Shown: in pieces, positions 11,961-22,109 of the stretch
Layout of the letters: every line of letters begins with the position of its first letter
How positions within the stretch are numbered: the stretch's first letter is position 1
NCBI GenBank assembly: GCA_964019695.1
Contig: OZ026530.1
Location: forward strand, 32,718,690 to 32,782,689
Length of the DNA: 64,000 nt
Source: Loripinus fragilis
Taxonomy: Eukaryota > Mollusca > Bivalvia > Lucinida > Lucinidae
Direction: 5' to 3'
Made by a program: the position numbers and the translations under genes
Notes under the pieces: generated by a model
Seen by the model: only the letters and a program-made list of their open reading frames with translations
Databases searched by the model: none
What the model was told of the DNA's origin: nothing

Positions 11961-13351
11961 ATGATTACCGGGACTAATAATCAGTTTTGATAAGGGATTA
12001 TTTAAAATTACAGCCATATCTTTTTTTCTTTGGCGAGTTTGGCGGCGTTTTCCCCATTGTTGTTTATAATATGGCCGACTTGACACAGCATAATACACAT
12101 ATACATATGACATATACACAAAAATTCGGAACGCTTCGGTCATCTCCATTCAGTTTGTATTGGAAACCCAATCGATCTAAAAATAGTGACGCGTGACCAT
12201 GAACGTGACATACACTAAATATAGAAACATTCGCCAGAGGGCGCAGTTCTTTTAGAAAACACACTTAATTCCAAAATTCTCTAAATCTATGCTAAATGAA
12301 AACTCATCCTAACCGAGATTATCAATGAAAGCAATATCTTAAAGTAACAGTAAAGAAATCAAGCATGAAAATGACCTCGATTTTTCAGTTTATGCGGTAA
12401 TTCGTTTATTTAGTAGTATAGATTTCACAGTGAAATTTGCACACGTAGTGAAATTATATGCAGCATACATGCGCAATCTTCACATCGATAAAATCCCCCT
12501 GCTGCATTTTGCATTCGATTCCGATTTTTCACATATATGTCAGGATTTTATAACGTGGTTCAAAAAAGTTACAGATAAATTTCATAATATGTTTTACAGT
12601 TGAAAAATCTGGGACAGGAGTAAGGCTTCAAATCAATTATATGAGCCGCGTCGCGAGAAATTGTTTCTTTGGAGTTTGTGCTCCAGCATTTTTTGAAGAG
12701 ACATCAGGGTATGCGTGATATTAGTCACCACCTGTTTGCAAGGTTTATATCAAAGTTTTTTTGAAGTCAATTCGCTCTATTTTTCCTGTATAGAACAAAC
12801 AAACGTCAATATATGTGACTCAGACAGTCGCATCTCAATCCGGCCCGTCTGTATTTTTTGATCATAGATGGAACCTGCTTTCAGATCACAATTCATATCC
12901 ATTGTTTGTCTGCTTAATTAGTACAACCATTCTGTTATGTGTAACCACGTGAAAATGAACATATGATATATCCAGCAGATCCCAACCTCCATTAACATCG
13001 CCTATCTCAGGTCAATGAGAACGGGGTAAACTGTACTGTATATTACACTATTAAATTAGGTCTATTATGAAGAATCCCATATATAATAAAAGTAGTAGCT
13101 ATAAACTTCATACATATGTGACATGCTAATCTGGTACGCTACATGACCAGTAAAGTCACCTGTCCATAGTTATATCATAAGTAGCACGACACATGTATAA
13201 GTTGTATTTTTCATACTATACACATGAAAAAAGGAAAATGCTCATCCTTGTATATAAGACTTTTGAAACATTAGGCCAAATACTTAAATTTTACATTTTT
13301 GTGACCATCTAAACATTCCATGGTCAGTAGTTGTATGAAATGAAACTATGA

Positions 13352-15427
13352 GGGCCAGTTTCATCAATAAAGTTCCTAGGACAAATCTTAAAAGTGTCGT
13401 GGGACATTTTCTAGGATATGCGTAGGTCAGTTTCATCAAAACGTCTTAAAAAGATCCTGCGACATAATTTTGCGTTTCATCAAAATGTCGGTATAGAGAG
13501 GTGGTTGTAAAATAGTTCAAATGCTCAGTTTACAACATACAAAAGGGGCAAAGTCTCGGATGTTGCCTAAGTCTTCCATGCCCGGGATATTGTTTCTGAT
13601 TACATGTACATGTACTTTCCGCTGTAACCATCAACAGATAATACAGTAAAACCTATCTTAAGCAACCACTCAAAAATAGACAAAATGAAGGCGTTAAACA
13701 GGTAGTAGCTCAATGCACGTCAAACGTATTGCAGAATGCTCCACGAAAGCATTCTGAAATACTTTCGACCTTTATTAAGCGATTACCAGTCTTGAAAACA
13801 AACCTGTCTTCTTTTGAGCGGCTGCTTAAGACAGGTTTGACTGTAGTATTTATTTGTAACTGATGCTGATTTTTGCGGACTATTCCACCACGTGGAGTGT
13901 AAATAAGTTCCTCATCGCCAAAGCCGTCTAGTTAGCCTGGGTTCCAGTCTGATCATTTTTTTTATTATTATTTTTCCGTTCCTTGGTCAAAAATGACAAT
14001 ATCGATCGAAATCAATAACAGACAACCGATACTTTTGATGTTTTATCTTTTATTATCTTAATTCTTAGAATATTTAATATGAAATATTGACAAAAAATAA
14101 ATTGACAAAAAAATAAATATTGACGACTGGACCCAGGCTACCGTCTAGTGGGCAGCCTTTAACATACAAAAATATAAGAGATATTGTTTCAGAACAAAAG
14201 TGGGTAAGTTGTTAAACGCAAGAATGGGTAATGGGTTGTTATAATCTACGTGAGGGAATACCATGTACACTTAACATAAACATATTATAGGTCACTTCCT
14301 GCAAAGAAACTAGATGTTGCGGAAAGTCGCCATCTTAAATAGATCATTATGCAAGTCTATAACCCAAAGAGACAAATACACATTTGTCTCTTTGGTTTAC
14401 TAACTTACACTACATGGACAGCAAAGATTCTGACCCGACTATATAGATGCGTCGACCGACATTGGTCATCTCTGAGCGAAAATATCGCAAAATGGTAATT
14501 TCCTGCAGAATGATGCATTATTTGGTGTTATTCGAGAGTTATAGCATTTTCACGAGTTGCAAAGGTATGCACAGACGGGCGGACTCACACAGAGATAATA
14601 GTGCACACCTGCGAATGGTGGAATTCTTTTTTCACTGTGAAGCTCACCAAGACGTATTCAATACACATTTGTTACTATTAAAACACAAAAAATAAGCAAA
14701 CAAACAGAACAAATTTAACAACAAAAATAGTATAGAAATTGCCATTTTTAAGTTCACTGATCTGGTACGTTTTAGGATCATGGGTCAGCTTACAGCCTTC
14801 TTCAGTCTTTCTGATAAAACCGAAGTTTTGCCTTTGTATGACCATAGCTGTTGGTGTGACGTAAATCATGAACACCTCAACCATCGCCATGTTACGTTTA
14901 TGAGCAATCAGTACGTGTAGAGCGATACTGAAAAGTTTTCTCCGAAATACGTAAGACAATCCAATATTTATTATGGTCAATGAAATTAAGAGTAAGAACT
15001 TCCTTGCACGGCTATGTGGCGACAAGTAAAGCCAGATTTTTTTTTTTATTTTTTTTTTTTGGGGGGGGGGGGGGATGGGGGGCTGAGGTATGCTTCCAAC
15101 TCCGAAACTGATAGAAATATGGAAGCAGGTCAGTAATAAGCATACTTGTAAATCAATTATACCTGTCTCTGAACATTCTAGGTTTTTAGCCTCTTCAGCC
15201 TCTAAGATCACTTGAAAACCAGCAGTCGTTGTTAGTACATTGTACATGTATACAATTAAGGACAAAAGTATCGGCTGGGACACCGATTTATTTGTCCTAC
15301 GTATAGGACAAATAGTGAGAACTTCCTAAATCTCCAGAGTTTGATGAAACACGAGTTTTGTCTTAAACATGTCCTAAGACATTTTAAAGACAAAAACACG
15401 TCTTAAATGCTTTGATGAAACTGGCCC
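13352..15427. mobile_element. 2.1-kb TIR element (GGGCCAGTTTCATCAA ends)
   Basis: GGGCCAGTTTCATCAA at the left end and TTGATGAAACTGGCCC at the right end are exact inverted repeats. Both subterminal regions repeat 'TTTCATCAAAxxGTC' and GTCCTA/GACAAA words. MITE A copy 3 (13642-13845) is nested inside. A weak 201-residue minus-strand open frame (14678-15283) has hydrophobic stretches but no recognisable transposase motif, so the element is probably non-autonomous. No clear target duplication was found. Confidence 0.55.
13642..13845. mobile_element. MITE family A, copy 3
   Basis: Ends TACAGTAAAACCTATCTTAA and TTAAGACAGGTTTGACTGTA, with TA tips and an inner GCAGAATGCTCCACGAAAGCATTCTG hairpin. 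Nested in the 2.1-kb TIR element, so it inserted later. Confidence 0.65.
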
Positions 15428-15714
15428 CAGATTCGCGAGCTTGTGTCCATGTAGATACAGAAACAAACACTAGTCTTTTAATTTTAGATTCAGAATCTTT
15501 TGAGATTTTACAATCAGTGCAGGAAAATTTTCAATCAGTGTAGCAAAGAAGCATAGGCTCTGATCCAGCTATGTATTTACAGAGCTGCGCTTTTTGGCAT
15601 ATGCAAAAATAATATTTCCTCGGGGTGAGGCTTGTGTATAGCTAAAGGAGAGCTAGATTCAGCTTTTCCACAATTTCATATATCTGTGAATGGTGGATCC
15701 TTTTTTTAATCACG

Positions 15715-16260
15715 TTGTGGTCACAGGATGTCCGTCCTGCCAGCTAGCCATCCGTCCTCCCGTCGTCCATCAATAATTTAGCTTCCTCCTAAACCACTGG
15801 GTGGAATCTCACCAATATTCACTGGGTTGATCGACCCCCTTTAAAACTTGTTCAAAGATTTTAACTTTATGCAGAAATCTGGTAGCCTTGTCAACCAAAA
15901 GGAAACACTCTAAAATCTTGTCAAAAACTTCTGGTCAGATTTCAAAGGAATTAGGCAGACACACTCCACCAATGTTGTTCAAATTATTTGACTGTTTTAA
16001 AAATATGACCGCCAGGTGGCGTAACCAGTTTTTCTATGTCAATATTGGTGAAGCTTTATTTTTTTTTATCTGAAATAGCAAGGCCTAGTAAGAAAGACAA
16101 TACTTCTTGACTGAACACACTTGCTCTGGAGCATTGATATTTGGTATGTAGCATCAGCTTGTAGACCTCTACCATCTTTGTTAACAATATGACCATGACC
16201 AAGATTGTCAACATCCTGTGCCTTTTGGCAACAAAATAAATGGACACTTTTCCATGCAAA
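15715..16260. repeat. Degraded mollusc-type repeat
   Basis: Opens with 'GTCCGTCCTGCCAGCTAGCCATCCGTCC', then 'TTAGCTTCCTCCTAAACCACTGGG', and later 'TTGGTATGTAGCATCAGCTTGTAGACCTCTACCA'. These words recur in abundant mollusc repeats; a related fragment is at 22370-22520. Confidence 0.45.
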
Positions 16261-16861
16261 GCTTTATAATGAAACTGCTGATTAATAAAACATCATAGCT
16301 GGGCTTTGAGAGGAGCTAATCTTTGCTATACCCTTATGTATGAGCGACCCCTGGCCCAAAGACCCTCTATTTTCCGTATAATGAATTGTGTTCCTGAGAG
16401 AAATATTGATTTAGCCAGTGGCACCTGTAACAAAATAATGTCCGCTCTGTCATTCATAATCATGAAGGGAAACACTCAAAAGTTATGTTGAATATTTCAC
16501 GAACTAGTTTTGTGGTGCTTAGGGACCTATTGAATTTCGGCATCCAGTTATTCTTAAAAAAAACACAACAACATATTAATATTGTTTTGAAAAAAGTTCT
16601 AACGTGTTTATTTCTAATGCTTATTTAGAACAATTGCTCCGAAATCCTTAAATCATCAGATTGTGTGGCTTCCACGCAAATATTTCGTTTTATTTTTTAT
16701 GAAATCACTCAAATTCATTATTTCAAGCATCTGTGCAAATAGCAACTTATTTGAGATGGCATTCAGACAGCGAAGGTTCTAGGTATATACAAGAAATTTC
16801 ATACAAATATATAAACTTTCAGAACACAACAGACATAACTCCTTAGCATACCTCTATTATT

Positions 16862-17150
16862 TACACTTTTGAGTTGTGAAGAACTGGTATCAATTCTTCA
16901 CATTTGTGAAAATTGAGTACCAATTCTTCACATTTGTGAAAAATCGAAGCAGTCCTTCTCAGATGACATGAATACGTACCAATTCTTCACAGTTAAAAAT
17001 GATAAAGATGTGAAATTTGAACACAGATGTTAGACCCCCAAAATTATCGAAATTGACCATACGCAAATTTCACATTTTCCAAAAGTGACGTTTTGGTACC
17101 AATTCTTCACACGGTGTGAAAATTGCGAAATGTTAAATTTGCGGTTCAAC
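16862..17150. repeat. GGTACC/TTCACA self-complementary repeat, copy 3
   Basis: Contains iterated 'CCAATTCTTCACATTTGTGAAAA' units and a 125-bp right part closely matching 1010-1135. Confidence 0.6.
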
Positions 17151-17371
17151 AGAGCTCCCAACTCATCTGTTAAAACTGATAGGTAAGTTAATATATACAC
17201 TTTTACGTCGCTAAATCTGTGCAGTTATCCAATCATAAGCATTGCATACATTTCGTACCAATCTCGCCTACTGAAAATCGTCGAACGCAAAATCAACGTT
17301 CCCGATCGCCAAACTGTGACTTTTGATCACCTAAAACGTTAGTTTTGGCAACCAGAAGCGCAGTAAAATTG

Positions 17372-17595
17372 TTTAACCCATATACGCCTAGCGACATTGT
17401 TGTGGGACATAGACAAACAGTGCAGACCCTGATCAGACGCCGCAAAACGCGATAAGGCTCTCCACTGTTTGCTTACAGAAGATTCTATTAAAATATGAAT
17501 AAAACGGCAAATACCACCCAGCAAACTTTAAAACGGAAATGGCCTGGTCCAATTGATAAGAGTGGGAAATCTCATTAGGCTTAAATGGGTAGAAG
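17372..17595 (-). mobile_element. piggyBac-like MITE C, reverse copy
   Basis: Ends TTTAACCCATATACGCCTAG and TTAGGCTTAAATGGGTAGAA. Read in reverse complement, the interior follows the copy at 17653-17887: CAATTGGACC, CCATTTCC, GGGTGGTATTT, GTAAGCAAACAGTGGAGA and GATCAG. No ORF. Confidence 0.6.
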
Positions 17596-17652
17596 ATGTT
17601 CGTTCAGGGTTTGATGCTTACCTGGCGGAAATATTGGACTACGCTTGCTTTT

Positions 17653-17887
17653 TAACCCATTTAAGCCCAATGTAATTTCCCAATGTTATCAATTGGACTG
17701 GTCCATTTCCATTTTAAGGGTTGTTGGGTGGTATTTTTCATTTTTATTCAAATTTTAAAAGATACTTATGTAAGCAAACAGTGGAGAACCTGATCAGACG
17801 CCGCGTTTTGCGGCGTCTGATCTCGTTTTGCGCTGTTTGACGACGCCCCATTAAAAGGACGCTACTTGTAGGCATATATGGGTTAAT
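17653..17887 (+). mobile_element. piggyBac-like MITE C, forward copy
   Basis: Starts TTAACCCATTTAAGCCCAAT and ends GGCATATATGGGTTAA, with TTAA at both tips. Interior hairpin GATCAGACGCCGC...GCGGCGTCTGATC. It lies head-to-head with the reverse copy, about 57 bp away, and ends about 100 bp before exon 2. Confidence 0.65.
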
Positions 17888-17985
17888 TAACATTACTATA
17901 TTTTGTTGTCGATTTTCACCCATATTTTTCTGGCCACAATATTGAATCAATAGTAAAGGGAAATAATGTGTTCGATATTTTTCAG

Positions 17986-18294
17986 GCGGTGCTTAATTAC
18001 CTGAGGACCGGGGAGCTCCATTTACCGTCCTTTGTATGTGGCCCAGCTGCTAAGACGGAGCTGCAATTCTGGGGAGTTCAGCCAAGCAAGATAGAGCGAT
18101 GTTGTTGGACCAATTATAATGACTGGAATGCCACACTTGAAGCACTGCAGAGATTTGAGAAAGATCGGAAAACTAAAACATTGTTACCTGCAACAACATC
18201 CAGTGATAAACCTGTGTCACAGACTTGGTGGGAAAAATGGCGTCCGATTGTTTGGAGGTTTCTAAGTAGGTCAAACTCTTCAACGGGTGCTAAG
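17986..18294 (+). CDS. Kv3/Shaw-type K+ channel, exon 2 (C-terminal half of T1 and T1-S1 linker)
   Basis: This exon encodes residues 69-171. It opens after tttttcag in phase 0 with AVLNYLRTGELHLP, which continues the T1 domain exactly where exon 1 stops. The zinc-binding pattern H-X5-C-X20-C-C is intact at H80, C86, C107 and C108. That pattern is typical of the Kv2, Kv3 and Kv4 families and absent from Shaker/Kv1. The stretch VCGP...FWGV...CCW is closest to Shaw/Kv3 proteins. Residues from about 115 to 171 form a charged, Trp-rich linker before S1. The donor is a strong consensus (gctaag|gtacgt), again in phase 0. The open frame seen beyond 18294 is intronic. Confidence 0.92.
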
Positions 18295-19667
18295 GTACGT
18301 AGTTTGTGCAGTGATGGTGACTTAAGATTTAACGTGATTCCACTGTAGTACAATTATATATCCCAACATATGTTTAAAGGCAGCATACAGTTTATAAAAA
18401 CCTTTTGTAATAGTCATCAGGGGCGGATCCAGGATTTCTGGAAAGGGGCTTTATATGTATCAAGGTGTGGGGGTTCGTTTTGCTGGTTTTATCTCATTTT
18501 TCTTAAATATACCTTTAAAAAATGAAATAATTTTGTCTCAATTGAAATAATTTTGTCTCAGTGAGACCAAATTACTTCATTTTAGCAGGATACTTAAAAC
18601 GGGGGATATGGAGGGGCCCCTCTAGACTCGCCACGGGCCATCTGTTTCAATAGTGGAGAGCCACGCAATATTTCAGTGAGTGGAACCAAATGCTTTGTTC
18701 AACTACACATCACGGAAATAAACGTTACACTTCACAAAAATGGATGACTTCTTCCGGGCCAGGTTTTACTTCTAGTCACCAGTAGTTCGAAAAATAAGGA
18801 GTCAAGAAAATTAGTAATTTATAAGTTATATAAGCAAAGAAATACTAATTTTCAGTCATGATAGACTCTTAAAATAAACATCTCAGCGAGTCGTTTCTTT
18901 TAATCACACATAATAAATTATGCTTTGACAGAAAAGAAATACGTTACAAATAATTCATCTTCCATGACAAAGTAGAAAACGAATTATTGAATAAATTCCC
19001 ATTGGTGTTTTGTTTTGTTTGATTGGATTCTTTACACCCCAGTCAATAGTTTTTCAGTTATTATGTGACGGGTCTTCCTGTGCTGAACCAGTACGTAGCA
19101 ATGATTAATGTGTACTGCTCAAGGACACAATACAGTTACGCTGGTAAGGTTCGAGCCCACAACCCCTCGATCTCGAGACAAGCACTCTATCACTGAGCCA
19201 CTGTGCTCCCTAAATTCCCTTTGAAACATCACTGAAACAATAAGTGATTAAATGGAACAGAAATGCGCCCGATTATCAGAGAATCCAACGAAACTCATTT
19301 TAATTCGAGTTAGCAGATACATCGAAATATCGGAGCTAGTACTAAGATATATGCTCTAGGTTCAAAATAAACACAAAGAACATTATGCTTTGATAGAAAG
19401 TAATTAAGATACTTTTTTTAAAATAGAGTGGAGGAATAATTGTATTTTGTATTTATGACTAAATAAATCACCCTGGAATATCTACTAAACGAATCAATAA
19501 TAAAAATAGTATACGTCCTATTATACCACCCTTACCAACTTTACTGAGCACAAAATATCTGTAGGACGAGTGCTTTGGGAAGAATTACTCGTCCTTTCTA
19601 GATTTCACTCGTAATTATGAGCGGACGAGTGTAATTTTTGTCCCCTAATGTATTTTCTCTATTTCAG
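18295..19667 (+). other. Intron 2 of the Kv channel gene
   Basis: A 1.37-kb GT-AG phase-0 intron between the T1-S1 linker and S1. It contains a reverse-oriented SINE (19017-19211) and a degraded 'GGGGCGGATCCAGGATTT' type repeat at about 18420-18650. A small inverted repeat around 'GACGAGTG' lies at about 19565-19632, just before exon 3. No coding potential was seen. Confidence 0.88.
19017..19211 (-). mobile_element. tRNA-derived SINE, copy 4
   Basis: Reverse copy of the SINE in intron 2: TTGATTGGATTCTTTACACC at the tail side, AAGGTTCGAGCCC (box B region) and CTGAGCCACTGTGCTCCC at the head. Confidence 0.65.
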
Positions 19668-20663
19668 GTATTTGGAATAATTTCTTTATTATTTGTATTT
19701 GTTTCTATATCCGCTTTCATTGCCGAAACAACGAAACCCTTTGATCACTACGTCACACTTCTAAATAAAAGCTACCAGGAAACAACAACAGAGGCATTCC
19801 CATTGACAACCAACGTCACATCCGGTAAAGAAAATACCTCCGATTCTACGGACGATGGCCGATACTATCAAATGAAAACAACACATCCAGTGATTATGAT
19901 CATAGATATGATATGTCTCACATTTTTCACACTTGAATACATCACAAGACTTGTGTTTTCTCCGCGAAAATTACACTTTCTCATTTCTTTTATGCCGGTA
20001 ATTGATCTTCTAGCCATTCTGCCGGACTATGTTGAATTACTGATATACAGCATTGATCCAGAGCTAGAATTAGATGTCACTGCCGTCCAATACATATCAC
20101 TTCTACGTGTAGCTCGTGTACTCAGAATTTTCCGGTTGATTAGACACGTTCCAGGTCTGTGGATTCTTGTTTACACACTTCGCGCCAGCTTCAGTGAACT
20201 CATGCTTTTAGTGTGGTTCATGGCGCTGGGAGTATTGGTGTTCGCATCCTTAATCTATTTCGTAGATGACAGGGCAAAGTTTGAAAACATTCCAAATGGA
20301 TTCTGGTGGGCTCTGATCACCATGACAACGGTTGGATACGGTGATATGTATCCAACAACGCTGGTAGGGAAAGTAGTAGGCAGCTTCTGTGCGATCTGTG
20401 GAGTGCTTATGATTGGGTTTACCGTCCCAGCTTTGGTGAACAACTTCATGTTGTACTATAGACATGTTCAATTCGCTGTTCAGCTCGAGAACCAGTTGGA
20501 AGAGGACACACGAGAACAGGCGAGAGATTGCGAGAGAAAGAAAGAAAACATTCACTTCCACACTGAGGTTATTGAACCTTTCGATAAGAGTGAGAAAAAA
20601 CAACATTTTGAAAGCGAGCCACTAATGACAGGGAATAATAACCATGGCGGTTGTGGGGTGTGA
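19668..20663 (+). CDS. Kv3/Shaw-type K+ channel, exon 3 (S1-S6 pore module and C-terminus)
   Basis: This exon encodes residues 172-502 and a TGA stop, after the acceptor ctatttcag. S1 is about 172-190. The S1-S2 loop has three N-glycosylation sequons (N204, N220, N227). S2 is about 245-265, with F258 and E261 of the gating-charge transfer centre. S3 is about 280-297 and carries D284. S4 has five arginines at every third position (R318 to R330). S5 is about 347-369, followed by a short turret and the selectivity filter TVGYGDMYP (392-400). S6 is about 405-431. The usual PVP hinge of S6 is TVP here (T423-V424-P425), which is unusual. The cytoplasmic tail has a charged, probably helical stretch at about 440-466. 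The exon is fully open and phases agree across all junctions, so the gene looks functional. The 3' UTR end was not determined; an AATAAA at 21721 is one candidate. Confidence 0.94.
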   Translation, partial: VFGIISLLFVFVSISAFIAETTKPFDHYVTLLNKSYQETTTEAFPLTTNVTSGKENTSDSTDDGRYYQMKTTHPVIMIIDMICLTFFTLEYITRLVFSPRKLHFLISFMPVIDLLAILPDYVELLIYSIDPELELDVTAVQYISLLRVARVLRIFRLIRHVPGLWILVYTLRASFSELMLLVWFMALGVLVFASLIYFVDDRAKFENIPNGFWWALITMTTVGYGDMYPTTLVGKVVGSFCAICGVLMIGFTVPALVNNFMLYYRHVQFAVQLENQLEEDTREQARDCERKKENIHFHTEVIEPFDKSEKKQHFESEPLMTGNNNHGGCGV

Positions 20664-20949
20664 TACCATATGATTCCAAAATACTAGCCACCTTAACTAC
20701 TCACGATATTTATTTGACACTTGAAACGTCCATTTTACAAACTGTGGAGGCCTGTGAAATGGCAGATAGTGATAACTCTGATCAGACTGCTTCTGCAGAA
20801 GCATTCTGTTAAAAGTTATCACAATTTGCATCGAGGTATCTGTCAGAATTATATATTTATCTTACACTTAAAATGTCTATTTGAAAACATGACAAGGTTT
20901 ATAAAATGTCAGACAGTGATAACACTGAACAGACTGCTTCTGAAGACTG

Positions 20950-21160
20950 TACAGTAAAACCTGTCTAAAACGGCCATTTTCAAACAAGACCAAAACTTGT
21001 TTTTCAAGACCAATTATCGCTTAATGCAGGTCAAAAGTATTGCAGAATGCTCCAAGGGGAGCATTCTGCAATACTTTCGACCTTCATTAAGCTACCATGT
21101 GTCATTAAGGCCATTGTTTTGTCTATTTCTGAGTGGCTGCTTAAGACAGGGTTCATTGTA
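20950..21160. mobile_element. MITE family A, copy 4
   Basis: Ends TACAGTAAAACCTGTCTAAA and TTAAGACAGGGTTCATTGTA. The inner hairpin is nearly perfect for about 24 bp per arm (about 21028-21083, loop AAGG). It lies 290 bp past the channel stop codon, possibly in the 3' UTR. Confidence 0.7.
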
Positions 21161-21550
21161 TCACTATTTGCATAGACATACCTGTTGTTATTGTAGAGTG
21201 AATACGGTACCAAATGCCAATTATTGTACCTCCTAAATTAAGTGAATATAATCTAGATATGCTACAACCACATATTTCAGAACAACCCATGCCACCAAGA
21301 GGAAGAGACACACAAATGCTAAAACATAATGGCAACTAAATACATGCAGCTCACACAAAACAGCCAGCTCTTTCTGCTTTAGCGAGATAAATCTGAAACT
21401 TGAAAAACGTGCAATGTTGACAAAAAACATAGTACTTACAAAAATATAATCACCATCTTAGAATGGGCAGGAACAACAGTGAGCTTAAAAATACATGTAT
21501 TTCAGGTCTTTAGAGTAACAGAAAAATAATTTCATATTCATTAACCAAAA

Positions 21551-21614
21551 CATATGTTGTGGGTACTAAAACACCCGTCTTAATGAGACGGGTTTTGAGC
21601 ACTCAAAACATATG
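21551..21614. repeat. Hairpin element (CATATG ends), copy 1
   Basis: CATATGTTGTGGGTACTAAA ... TGAGCACTCAAAACATATG, with an inner CCCGTCTTAATGAGACGGG stem. Confidence 0.65.
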
Positions 21615-21803
21615 CTAAGAATTATGGGTTAGATTATATTCACAGGTATATGCTGACACTTTTTTTTATCTAACCTGTGTATTTACTAGGCAAGTTGTTT
21701 TACCACGATTACATCTTGATAATAAAGCTAAAATAGTGACCACTGAGAACCAGTGACTATTGCATAGGTAAAGATCAACACATTCTTCACCCACCAGCTT
21801 TAG

Positions 21804-21901
21804 CACATGTTTTGGGTGCTCGAAAGAACCGTCTCATTGAGAGGGTTAACTTTAGTACCCACAGCAAATGAGACGGTTCTTTTGAGCACCCTAAACATAT
21901 G
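21804..21901. repeat. Hairpin element (CATATG ends), copy 2
   Basis: ACATGTTTTGGGTGCTCGAA with AGAACCGTCTCATTGAG, then AATGAGACGGTTCTTTTGAG and CACCCTAAACATATG. Longer than copy 1 by a central insert. Confidence 0.6.
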
Positions 21902-22044
21902 TTTTGGTTGAGAAATAATAACATTTTTGATTCATTATGCACTCTTTACTAAAGGCCTGCAGCATGCCATTCTATTTTCTCATTTTGTTAATCCAGGTTT
22001 AGATAAGCATAAAGTTTGAGAGTTAAATTCTCATATTTAATCCA

Positions 22045-22109
22045 TATATGTTAAATGCTAAAAAGAACCTACTCAAAAAAGTGGGTCTGTTGAATTCCCC
22101 CAGCATATG
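22045..22109. repeat. Hairpin element (CATATG ends), copy 3
   Basis: ATATGTTAAATGCTAAAAAG, ACCTACTCAAAAAAGTGGGT and CCCAGCATATGTTT keep the same plan with a diverged stem. Confidence 0.45.

Noticed and set aside
14678..15283. 201-residue minus-strand ORF
   Set aside because: Runs through poly-G and poly-T/A tracts, no recognisable motif, and lies inside a TIR element; not called as a gene.
20250..20606. Minus-strand ORFs opposite the channel pore
   Set aside because: Shadow frames of the strongly supported + strand exon.
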